Assembly (NCBI RefSeq): GCF_021560015.1
Contig: NZ_CP073588.1
Span: forward strand, 1,054,001 to 1,118,000
Direction of reading: 5' to 3'
Origin: Shewanella vesiculosa
GTDB taxonomy: Bacteria; Pseudomonadota; Gammaproteobacteria; Enterobacterales; Shewanellaceae
DNA: 64,000 bases
The position numbers and the translations under genes were made by a program. The first letter of the stretch is position 1. Each line of letters opens with the position of its first letter. The notes beneath the pieces were generated by a model. That model made no database searches, had not been told where the DNA came from, and was given only the letters and a program-made list of their open reading frames with translations. Positions 55,612-64,000 of the stretch are shown here, piece by piece.

Positions 55612-58600
55612 ATGACTGTGAGCACTTTATCACTATCAGGCAAGAGCTTAGTAGGTCGCCTTATGTTGGCATTTTGTTTGCTCGGATTGTTACTGTTAAT
55701 TTTAGTTAGCCTTGGCAGCATTTCGCTTTATTGGGTAAAGCTTGCTGACCAATATTTATATGAAGAGGCGTTACCCGCATCTGAGGCTGCAAGGCAATTG
55801 ATGCAGTCTTCTAATGGCTTGCTCGACAATGCCCAAGCGCTGGAACGAGTGGAACAAGAGGCACAACGCGTTTTCCTTGGACGTAAGTTGTCACTCGAAA
55901 GCACTAATTTACTTTCCGCTATTGAACGACTCAATTCGTTAAATATACAAAATCATGGTGTCGATAAAGATAAGCAATTAGCTCTATTAGCTGGTGAAAT
56001 TATCCATGACTTATCGGTATTCGGCCGCCAAGTGGGTAAACGTTTAGTATTGGCGGCTCAATTGAATAATAAAGGAAGCGCACTCGCGGAAGCAGCCAGT
56101 AAGAGTAGTGTTTTACTTGAAGCAGAACAAGCTGTGGTCGATTCAACCATTCTGGCCAAGTTAAGTTTAGCTTACCCTCAAGTGGTTGGTGCTGAACAAA
56201 GTGCCCAACTTTTGGACTCCATCATAGAACAAGACTTGGATGTTCGTGAACGTTTAAATCGAGCTTTGGGATTGATCCATCACATTGAGTTAGTAGGGCA
56301 GTTATTACAGTCTCCAGAACAACAACTCGGATTAAATAACGTACTCGACAATATGGCTCGAGTACTGTCTCCAACGACTTATACCATTAATTCTACTCGC
56401 GATAACTCCCAAAACGGTAATGAAATACCGAGCCCTTATACTGCTTCAGGCACGAGTGGGCAAATTGATTTAATGCCTCTAGAATTACTTAAAGGCTTAA
56501 TTCGAGATCCGGTTAGAGCGACAGAGCTTGAGCACCAATTGATAATGTTAAGGGAGGTGAATGATGGCTTAAGTTTGCAGCAGCAATATGCTCAATTGCT
56601 AACGAAACAAAATGCGCAGCTGTTAACGCTGACGGATAAATTAGGCCAACTGAATAAGTCAGTCGATAGCGCAATGAAAGCACAACAGCTACAGGCAGAA
56701 CATGCCCGAAGTAATTTTTTTACAGCAATTACTGTGGGCTAAATCAGGACTGTGGGCGACAGGTATTTTGATGTTAATCATTATGCTGTTGGTGGTTTAT
56801 CGAGTTATTTATAAAGGTATCGCTTTACGCCTAAGTGAAGCAACTGCAGCATTATCTCAATTAAGTCAGGGCAATACCGAAGTAGTACTTGATCCTCACG
56901 GAGACGATGAACTCACCGCGATGGCTTCTGCCATTGAAGCTTTTAAACAAAAAACCGCGCACAATCAAGCACTGCAATCTGAATTACAACAAACGGCATC
57001 AGAATTATTTGCCCATAAAGCCTCACTTGAAAGTACCGTGCAGGCACGTACACTCGAACTGGCTGAAACCAACCGTCAACTAGACGCTGAAGCAAAAGGA
57101 CATTCGACGGCTAGAGTGATGGCAGAACAAGCTAACAAGGCAAAATCGCTATTTTTAGCGACCATGAGCCATGAAATCCGTACTCCGCTAAATGGTCTTT
57201 TAGGCACCCTGACTTTACTGAGTCACTCGCCATTACCTCCAGCACAAAAACAAATGTTGGCATTATCGCAATACAGCGGCACCTTACTGCAAAATGTACT
57301 TAATGATATTTTGGACTTTTCCCGTTTGGAGCAAGGTAAATTAACTAACGAACCACGGGCTGTTGCGCTTAATGAGCTGCTCGATGAAGTGATGGCAATC
57401 ATGTTAGCTGGTGCGGGATTGTCAGGTATCTCGTTATATTTAGTTCGCGGTAATTTACCTAAATGGATAACGGTAGATGGCCCCAAATTGCGCCAAGTGT
57501 TGTTTAATTTGCTCGGCAATGCCATTAAATTCACTCCAGCAGGACAGGTTACATTACGGGTAAATGTGGTCGAGAAACGATTAACCTTTGAAGTGTCAGA
57601 TACTGGCGTTGGCATAAGTAAAAAAGGCCATAGATCAATTGTTTATCGCCTATAGTGCACAGCCTAATCAAGGCAGAACCAGAGGCACAGGACTCGGGCT
57701 CGCAATTTGTAAAGAATTAGTCTCGTTAATGAATGAGGTTAATACTGCCAATGATTCTATTTGGGTCAATAGTAAAGTGGGTGAGGGTTCCACCTTTGGT
57801 TTTAGTTTGCCATTGCACATCTGTGAGCAAGAACATGAGGTTATCTGTGCAAAATTACCTAAAGTTGATCCTAAATGTGTACTCGTTATCGAAGACAACA
57901 AAGTCAATTCCATGGTAGCCCAAGGGTTTTTAGCACATCTTGGACATCATTCCGTACTGGCTGATAGTTGTGCTCAAGCAAGAGCGTTGTTTAACGTTGA
58001 TAGTGCGTTGAAGTTTGACGGCATTATGCTTGATATTCAATTAGGCGATGGCTCAGGAGTTGAGTTATTGGTAGAGTTGAAGAATATTGCTAACGCAGCC
58101 CAAAAAGACATCAGCATAGCCGCTTTTACGGCACAAATTCAACATGATGACATAAACGAGTATCAAGCAGCGGGCTTTGACGACGTATTAGCCAAACCGC
58201 TTAATATGAAGTTTTTAGCCAATTGGATTGGTGATGCAAGTGATAAGTCAGCAATCAACAGCGACAACACGAATAAGTTAACTAAGATGGATAAACACAA
58301 AGGCTTTACACAAACGACCATAGATCAAAAATTTTCAGTTTGTAATGAAGACAATCAGCCTTTACTCGATGAAAAGCAAATTAATGAAGACTTACAATAC
58401 CTTGGTACGGCAGCTGTTAAAGAGATGTTAGCGTTATTTAAAGTCAGTAGTACACAACACATCAATGCACTGGCAGCTTTACCTACAGATAGGCCAAAAG
58501 CGTTACACGCACTTAAAGGCAGTAGTGCCAGCATTGGCTTTATTCAGTTGAGTCAGTTGTGCAAACAATTAGAAAAAGATGGCATTAGTGATGATTCATA

Positions 58601-58658
58601 TTTGTTGCTTAAGCAAGTATTGCAAGCATCCATCAACGCACTTGAGTTGAAAATCTAA
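55612..58658 (+). pseudogene. torS: TorS, tripartite TMAO sensor kinase, two frameshifts
   Basis: Joined in frame, the three pieces give a TorS of about 1015 residues: first membrane helix (about 15-40), periplasmic sensor, second helix (GLWATGILMLIIMLLVVYRV), HAMP, kinase with MSHEIRTPLNGLLG, ATP-binding domain (LFNLLGNAIKF, then GTGLGLAI), receiver (VLVIEDNKVNSMVA ... MLDIQLGDGSG) and HPt (ALHALKGSSASIGF). The breaks are one extra T in seven (56715-56721) and one extra G in GG after six A (57626-57627). As written the kinase loses its membrane anchor and catalytic domain. Otherwise the frame is clean. Confidence 0.9.
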
Positions 58659-58742
58659 ACCTAAGATGTTGTAAAATATGGATAATAATTATAGCCAAGT
58701 GTGTGTAACCCTAACGCTATTTATCCTGAACTCAAACATTAC

Positions 58743-58778
58743 ATATAAAAACACCGAGCTTGATCGGTGTTTTTATAT
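58743..58778. terminator. Bidirectional terminator between torS and torD
   Basis: Fifteen-base arms (58743-58757, 58764-58778) pair perfectly around GCTTGA with A/T ends; shared by torS and the convergent torECAD operon. Confidence 0.9.
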
Positions 58779-58803
58779 GGGGGTTAATTATATAGATATC
58801 CTG

Positions 58804-59460
58804 TTACTGAGCACCTTTTAGTCCTACACAATCGCTTTCAACCCAAGCCAGAGTGAGGTGAGCAATGGCTGAATAAAACTTACCAGTATCCACAGAGGTA
58901 AGCCTATCTACAAAACGGGGTAACCAAGCGTGGAGATATTGCCTAATAAAGCTGAGCTGAGTGTTATCGTCACAAGCACACGCTTGGTGAGCGACATAAG
59001 CCAAAATAACGGCAATATGGTCAGACGGTTCAGGAAATTCACTTTGAACAGTTAATTGGCTTTGTTTTAGATATGTTTGCATTTGCTGATGCTGTTCACC
59101 AAATAAGAGTATGTCGTCCTTGGCAACTGCATTATCGTTAAGATATAAACTGGCATAAGGGCTGGCGCTATGCTTTGTACCTACTAAAAATAGGCCACAA
59201 TAATCGGCAGCAAGCTCTAATAAAGCGTGATCAGTATTGACGCTGTTAAGGGTTGAATTAAGCACTGAGTTTATGGTTTCAATGTCTTGACTCAATAACG
59301 GGTCACTGGCCAATTTAGCAAAGAATGCCTGAGCCTGACTTGCAGTGAGCTCTTGTAATAGCTGTTGGTCTAGCTCTTTTGCAAACAGTGATGAGAGCAG
59401 CTTATACACCATCGAACGACCCTGGTTCATTGGCGTGTTATACAATATCTTGTCATTCAT
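58804..59460 (-). CDS. torD: TorD, chaperone for TorA
   Basis: A 218-residue all-helical cytoplasmic chaperone. YKLLSSLFAKELDQQLLQEL near the start and EPSDHIAVILAYVAH in the middle match the TorD/DmsD family (EPxDHxxxxL motif). It binds the TorA signal peptide and helps cofactor insertion. Last gene of torECAD, 85 bases behind torA. Confidence 0.92.
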   Translation of the reverse strand: MNDKILYNTPMNQGRSMVYKLLSSLFAKELDQQLLQELTASQAQAFFAKLASDPLLSQDIETINSVLNSTLNSVNTDHALLELAADYCGLFLVGTKHSASPYASLYLNDNAVAKDDILLFGEQHQQMQTYLKQSQLTVQSEFPEPSDHIAVILAYVAHQACACDDNTQLSFIRQYLHAWLPRFVDRLTSVDTGKFYSAIAHLTLAWVESDCVGLKGAQ

Positions 59461-59545
59461 CTATGTTATCTCCTGACCCTATTATGGCTGTTAACTTAAG
59501 CGCCAAGAATTAAATCGCTTGGCGCACAGTGATAATACTTACACT

Positions 59546-62038
59546 TTATAGCTGCGTTTCTATTGGGCCACTAAAAGAACTGACGTCAGGTAACTTACCT
59601 TGATACTTTTCGAAATCGACCAAGCAAGTGTATGCGGAGCAAGCCTGGGCAAGCTTTGATGTACCAATATCTTGCGTTAACGTATTAGGGTCACCATAGC
59701 TGCACAACGCCCCAATTTCACTACCGCCTTCTTTAGACCCATCTTTACCGACTGGGCCATACCAAGCCCCTTCATGAATTCGGATAACCCCACTAGGGAA
59801 GCTGTCGGATACCACTGCACCCGCTAACAGTTGACCTCGGTCGTTAAACACACGAACAACATCGCCATCTTTAATGCCGCGCTGTTTTGCATCGGTAGGA
59901 TTCAAGTACACGGGTTCACGACCTTGTACCGTATAGGTTTCCCGATATTGCTGCGACTCACACATTTGTGAATGTAAGCGTTTATCTGGGTGGCAAGATT
60001 GCATCCACATTGGGTATTTATCTGAACCAGGACCACCATGGCAGCGCTCTGACTTTTCTATCCAAGTAGGATGGCCAGGACAGTCATCGTAATTGAATTG
60101 GGCGATTTTACGGCTGAAAATTTCAATCAAGCCCGATGGTGTACCCAATGGATTCATTTCAGGATCATCCCTAAAGTCGGCATGGCGAGTCCAAGGTTGG
60201 CCTTCACCAAAATGTACATAACCTTGTTTCCAGAACGTGTCGAAATTTGGCATATCGAACTTACCGGCATTATCGGCTTTACAGTCATTATAAAGTTTCT
60301 TAATCCAGTCAAATTCAGACATGCCACGGGTATATTCTGTCTCTTTACCCATTATTTTGGCAAAGCGGGTAAAGATATCAAAATCAGACAAGCTATCAAA
60401 TAATGGTTCAACCATTTTTTGCATCGCTAAAACACCACGGTTAGCGTAGCTGCCATAAACGTCAATGTCATTACGTTCAAATGTAGTACAAGCGGGTAAA
60501 ACGATGTCTGAGAAACGGCACGTTGCTGTCCAGTTAATGTCGACAGTGACCACACATTCAAGCTTTTGAAATGCTTGCTTCATCTTATTTCTATCTTGGT
60601 GATGACTCCATGGATTATTACCTGAAAATACCATCATCTTAATATCAGGATAAGTGACCTTAGCCCCGTTGGCATCGATGGTTTTACCCGGTTCTAAAAT
60701 GGCATCAATCCAACGTGCAATCGGAATTGTGCTACTCGCACCTTTAAAATCATTACTGTCGAATAATGGCTTTTGGCCTTCATCAAGATTACGAGGAAAC
60801 GCGCCCGGTGCAGCTGCGCCCGATGAAGGAACACCAATACTTGAGTAATGATGGCCATAGCTGATACCTCCACCAGGTAAACCAATTTGGCCAATCATAG
60901 TGGCAAGTACAGCTGCCATCCAATAAGGTTGTTCACCGTGTTGTTGACGTTGAATACACCAACCCATCATGATTTGAGTACGACCTTTGGTCATCACTTT
61001 AGCTAAATCACGTATAATTTCAGGGCTAACACCAGTAATTTTACTGGCCCACTCTGGTGTTTTAGCTACGTTATCTGACTCGCCTAAAATATAAGGTACG
61101 AATCTGTCGAAACCTAGGCTGTAGCCCTCAATAAATTTTTCATCGTGTAACTTACTGGTGATCATTTCATGGGCAATACCCAGCATTAACGCAACGTCAG
61201 TTTGTGGGTTGACGTAAAGTTGCTCACAGCCTAAGTATTTTTGGGTTTTAGTGACCACTGGGTCGATACTGATCACCCGGATCTTACCTTGTTTTACTTT
61301 TTCTTTAAGCTCCGCTAGATAAGCGAACGATTCATGGGTTTCGGCATTCCAACCCACTTGCAGGTTTTTATAGGGATCATTTGACCACAAAATGATGGTT
61401 TTAGATTGCTCAAGGATCAACGGCCATGAAGTACCTTGGGCATAAACTTCAGTAGAACCTAAAATATAAGGCAAAATAGTTTGGCCAGCACCCGTTGAGT
61501 AGTCACCTATTTTTTTGACAAAATTACCGTGCATTCCAACAGCGCGTTGCATGTGACTGGTACTTGAATGCAGTTGTCCAGTGGCGCGCCAGCCAGTTTG
61601 ACCTGCGTGCAATCCTGATGGGCCATATTGAGTTTGCACCTCATCAAGTGAATCTTTAAACAGAGTCAATGCTTTATCCCAAGTGACACGGACAAAGCGA
61701 AAATCACCTCGTTGACTGGTATCACTTTTATGACCTTTCAATAAAAAATCTAGGCGTACCATAGGGTAGCGAACCCGTGAAGGGTTGTAGACTAAGCCTT
61801 TAACGCCATTAATCATATCGGTAGGGTATTTGTCCAACTCAAATGGAATCACCTGGTCAATCACGCCATTCTTACGTTTCATCTTGAATGCACCAAAGTG
61901 CGAACCGGTAGTCAACCAGTCGTCATTTGCTTTAGTGCCCGCAGCTGCAAGGGCATTGAATGGTGCCAAAACTGATGTACTGCTTAGTCCAACATAAGAA
62001 GTCGCCACTAAGCCTTTAAGAAAATGTCTTCTGTTCAT
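59546..62038 (-). CDS. torA: TorA, trimethylamine-N-oxide reductase
   Basis: An 830-residue molybdopterin enzyme of the DMSO-reductase family. The twin-arginine signal starts [17 protein letters not shown]; it is exported folded to the periplasm. The molybdenum ligand is Ser181 in GDYSTGAGQ. It reduces TMAO to trimethylamine as the end of an anaerobic electron chain, taking electrons from TorC. Thirteen bases separate it from torC. Length and motifs fit TorA; other oxidised substrates such as DMSO are not excluded. Confidence 0.96.
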   Translation of the reverse strand: MNRRHFLKGLVATSYVGLSSTSVLAPFNALAAAGTKANDDWLTTGSHFGAFKMKRKNGVIDQVIPFELDKYPTDMINGVKGLVYNPSRVRYPMVRLDFLLKGHKSDTSQRGDFRFVRVTWDKALTLFKDSLDEVQTQYGPSGLHAGQTGWRATGQLHSSTSHMQRAVGMHGNFVKKIGDYSTGAGQTILPYILGSTEVYAQGTSWPLILEQSKTIILWSNDPYKNLQVGWNAETHESFAYLAELKEKVKQGKIRVISIDPVVTKTQKYLGCEQLYVNPQTDVALMLGIAHEMITSKLHDEKFIEGYSLGFDRFVPYILGESDNVAKTPEWASKITGVSPEIIRDLAKVMTKGRTQIMMGWCIQRQQHGEQPYWMAAVLATMIGQIGLPGGGISYGHHYSSIGVPSSGAAAPGAFPRNLDEGQKPLFDSNDFKGASSTIPIARWIDAILEPGKTIDANGAKVTYPDIKMMVFSGNNPWSHHQDRNKMKQAFQKLECVVTVDINWTATCRFSDIVLPACTTFERNDIDVYGSYANRGVLAMQKMVEPLFDSLSDFDIFTRFAKIMGKETEYTRGMSEFDWIKKLYNDCKADNAGKFDMPNFDTFWKQGYVHFGEGQPWTRHADFRDDPEMNPLGTPSGLIEIFSRKIAQFNYDDCPGHPTWIEKSERCHGGPGSDKYPMWMQSCHPDKRLHSQMCESQQYRETYTVQGREPVYLNPTDAKQRGIKDGDVVRVFNDRGQLLAGAVVSDSFPSGVIRIHEGAWYGPVGKDGSKEGGSEIGALCSYGDPNTLTQDIGTSKLAQACSAYTCLVDFEKYQGKLPDVSSFSGPIETQL

Positions 62039-62050
62039 GATGATGTCCTA

Positions 62051-63229
62051 TTAATGCGCCGACTTATCGAAAGTAGATGAATGCTCTTGTAAGTACTTTT
62101 GTACAAGCGCTTGAGTGTCTTGGTCCATGTTGACGAATGCAATCATGCCTTTAAACATTCCAGGCCAGCTATTAGCGTCAAAGTGTGCTTCTGCTGGTTG
62201 GGTGTGGCACACACTACAACTTCTGGTATAAGTGGTGCGGGCATAATCCCAAAGTGGCTGTAAATCGTTAATTAGGTAGTCAGCATCTGTCCAAATTTTG
62301 GCTTCAACACGCTGCCATGTTAATCCGGTCATGGGGTCTTCTTTCTGTTCAAAAACATTCATTACGCCTTCTTCTAACGCAGCATCTTTTGATAACTGAG
62401 CCGACAGAATGTTAAGACCAAAATCGAAATAGATAACACGACCAGCACCAATTTTTTTACGCCAACCATTAATACCAACTAGTACACGATTGCCATTGAT
62501 TTCAAGTACCGTCACTTTAGTGGCAATGTTTAACGTGCCAGCTTCAACATCTGTTTTTTGATTAAAATAAAGGGGTTTAGTTAAGGCAGTAAAGTACTGA
62601 GCACCAACCACAAGACCAGTTTCGCCAGATCCTACTTGTGCAATAAGTTCTGGTGCACGAGAAGTCCCCATGTCAGGAAGTTTGTGAGCAATACCTTTAT
62701 GGCAATCAACACAGCTCTGGTCTATCTCTGCTGCACGCTTCATTTGTTTTTGCGCCAACTTTGACATGTCATCCCATTTCATCGAGTCATAGTTATGGCA
62801 GTTTTTACACGCCAAAGAGTTATCACGGTCGAAGCGTTTCCACTCACGGCTAGCCATCTCTAGACGTTTTGATTCAAATTTTTCTTCAGTATTAACAGTT
62901 TGCATCAACCAGCCCCACATATCATGTGATGCTTCAATCTTGCGCCCAATTTTACGACTCCAGTTATGAGGCACGTGACAATCGGGGCAAGTGGCCCGAA
63001 CACCAGAGTGATTAGACCAATGCACCGTTTTCTGTAGCTCTTGGTAGGGCTTGCTTTCCATACTGTGACAGCTAATACAGAACTCTTCAGTGTTGGTCAT
63101 TTCCAGTGCAGTATTAAAACCACCCCAGAATATAATCCCCATTAAAAAAGCAGATAGGCTAATTGTGCCTAATGTAAGATATTTGGCAGGCTGGTTTAGC
63201 GTCCGCCAGGTATTAATAAACCATTTCAT
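62051..63229 (-). CDS. torC: TorC, pentahaem c-type cytochrome
   Basis: A 392-residue quinol-oxidising cytochrome with one N-terminal anchor helix (about 17-37). It has five haem sites: CISCHS, CPDCHV, CKNCHN and CVDCHK in the NapC-like part, and CSVCHT in the C-terminal part. It hands electrons from menaquinol to TorA in the periplasm. Second gene of the operon, 42 bases behind torE. Confidence 0.96.
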   Translation of the reverse strand: MKWFINTWRTLNQPAKYLTLGTISLSAFLMGIIFWGGFNTALEMTNTEEFCISCHSMESKPYQELQKTVHWSNHSGVRATCPDCHVPHNWSRKIGRKIEASHDMWGWLMQTVNTEEKFESKRLEMASREWKRFDRDNSLACKNCHNYDSMKWDDMSKLAQKQMKRAAEIDQSCVDCHKGIAHKLPDMGTSRAPELIAQVGSGETGLVVGAQYFTALTKPLYFNQKTDVEAGTLNIATKVTVLEINGNRVLVGINGWRKKIGAGRVIYFDFGLNILSAQLSKDAALEEGVMNVFEQKEDPMTGLTWQRVEAKIWTDADYLINDLQPLWDYARTTYTRSCSVCHTQPAEAHFDANSWPGMFKGMIAFVNMDQDTQALVQKYLQEHSSTFDKSAH

Positions 63230-63271
63230 AACAGCATCCTTTATAAGATTGACTCATAATTTATTTGAGGA

Positions 63272-63442
63272 TTAGTGCGCAACAACGCCACCAAATGCTT
63301 GGATCATCCAAATGACAAAACCATACGCACTAATGCTGGTTACTGTGATAATGGGAAAGAATAAAAAAATGATAAACCCAAGAGCTTTCAGCTCCTTAGA
63401 CTTCACATTACGTTGGGGATCTACTACGTTTTTTGTTGTCAT
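63272..63442 (-). CDS. torE: TorE, small membrane protein
   Basis: A 56-residue protein: a polar N terminus, then one or two hydrophobic helices (LGFIIFLFFPIITVTSISAY and GFVIWMIQAFGG). TorE starts the tor operon of Shewanella; its role is not settled (NapE-like). The ATG at 63442 is the likely start; an earlier ATG at 63496 has no better site. Confidence 0.85.
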   Translation of the reverse strand: MTTKNVVDPQRNVKSKELKALGFIIFLFFPIITVTSISAYGFVIWMIQAFGGVVAH

Positions 63443-63522
63443 AGCTTGCTCACTTAAAAAATTACCTTTGCTGATGACAGCTATATTAGATAACAATTGT
63501 TAATGGCACTCAGACTGTGGAT

Positions 63523-63559
63523 GAATGAACGTAGACAATATATGAAAGATTATGAATAA
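63523..63559 (-). promoter_or_regulatory. TorR-box-like repeats before torE
   Basis: On the minus strand TTATTCATAATCTTTCATAT (complement of 63540-63559) holds two TTCATA cores and CGTTCATTC (63523-63531) a third. They lie 81-117 bases before torE. Confidence 0.7.
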
Positions 63560-63874
63560 ATAGATTGAGTACCAACAAGAAAGGTTGCGGTAGAAAATAA
63601 CACCGGGGTAGAGACTAGGGAAAGTGAGATTATGGTTTATGCACCGCATCGCTATCTACCATAGCTTTAGACTATTTTGTGGTTTTTTAACCCGTAATTT
63701 TATTCAGGTCTAATAGAGAATTACATTAAACTATTACGATAATAAAAAGCTAAACACTCGATGTGATATGACGTGTGATAACAATGTTAAACAACACCAT
63801 AAAAAAATAGATTAAAATCTGTTAACTACACTATAGTTATTCTATTAATTTGACACTAATGGAGTAATACAAGG
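63560..63874. other. Intergenic region between torE and the solute-binding protein gene
   Basis: 315 AT-rich bases; no gene or clear hairpin seen. The rightward promoter of the last gene should be in its right half. Confidence 0.5.
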
Positions 63875-64000
63875 ATGTTGATTTTAAAGTTTATTTTATT
63901 GTCTTTAATCGTATTTATGCCAACTTCACATGCAGGTGAAACATGGAAAATCGCATCACTAGAGTGGGCTCCTTATGCGGGCTCAACCATCCCAAGTATG
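63875..64000 (+). CDS. Periplasmic solute-binding protein, N-terminal part (cut by window edge)
   Basis: 42 codons are visible. A signal peptide (ILLSLIVFMPTSHAGE) is followed by TWKIASLEWAPYAGSTIPSM, which resembles the start of amino-acid-type solute-binding proteins (SBP_bac_3), where EWAPY and similar phrases are common. AAGG lies just before the ATG and GGAG 11 bases further up. Ligand cannot be told. Confidence 0.65.
   Translation, partial: MLILKFILLSLIVFMPTSHAGETWKIASLEWAPYAGSTIPSM

Overview
The window reads as chromosomal DNA of a marine, probably cold-adapted Shewanella (Gammaproteobacteria). The reasons are a complete TMAO respiration locus of the Shewanella type (torE, torC, torA, torD plus torF), a bkdA1-bkdA2-bkdB cluster next to nadA, two GAPDH genes around a DUF2989 lipoprotein gene, a betI-betB-betA-BCCT cluster, and moderately AT-rich DNA. 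This assignment rests on recognised gene content, not on a database search.

Layout. 1-2164: end of an RND efflux operon (pump cut by the window edge, adaptor complete), reading leftward. 2313-3904: GNAT acetyltransferase and trxB, convergent on a shared terminator. 4456-5857: a two-gene accessory islet, a glycine-rich hydrophobic-tailed protein plus a small two-helix membrane protein, which looks like a toxin/immunity pair. 6069-12931: msrA, an AstE-family deacylase, the branched-chain 2-oxoacid dehydrogenase operon and nadA. 13034-19130: a chemoreceptor, gapA, a DUF2989 lipoprotein and gapB. 19338-20124: a tRNA-Gly/Cys/Leu operon followed by a 141-bp tandem duplication carrying tRNA-Leu debris. 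20391-26922: a frameshifted marR, then the glycine-betaine synthesis and choline uptake genes under BetI, with a clear operator. 27586-36438: a small membrane protein with a duplicated 5' end, an FMN reductase, an M13 peptidase, a Xre/RES toxin-antitoxin pair and a four-gene Mce/MlaE lipid-transport operon. 36695-38418: LexA-controlled umuDC.

38535-46758 is a reactive-sulfur module. A sigma-54 activator with the cysteine spacing I recall for FisR is divergent from sulfide:quinone reductase and a haem protein gene. Nearby are two MBL hydrolases, a rhodanese, a TauE-type exporter gene (twice frameshifted) and a 1-Cys peroxiredoxin. The sqr and peroxiredoxin promoters each carry a -24/-12 sigma-54 element and two upstream dyads of the form TGNCA-N4-TGNCA, so they plausibly form one regulon.

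47346-52512: a LysR regulator, the glycyl-radical pair yjjI/yjjW and a MltD-type lytic transglycosylase. 52692-63559: the TMAO system, with TorR-box-like TTCATA repeats before torF, torR and torE. The sensor gene torS is broken by two frameshifts. The window ends in the first 42 codons of a periplasmic solute-binding protein.

Six single-base homopolymer indels disrupt four genes (marR, tauE, mltD, torS). Either the assembly has errors at homopolymers or these genes are really decaying; the raw reads would decide.
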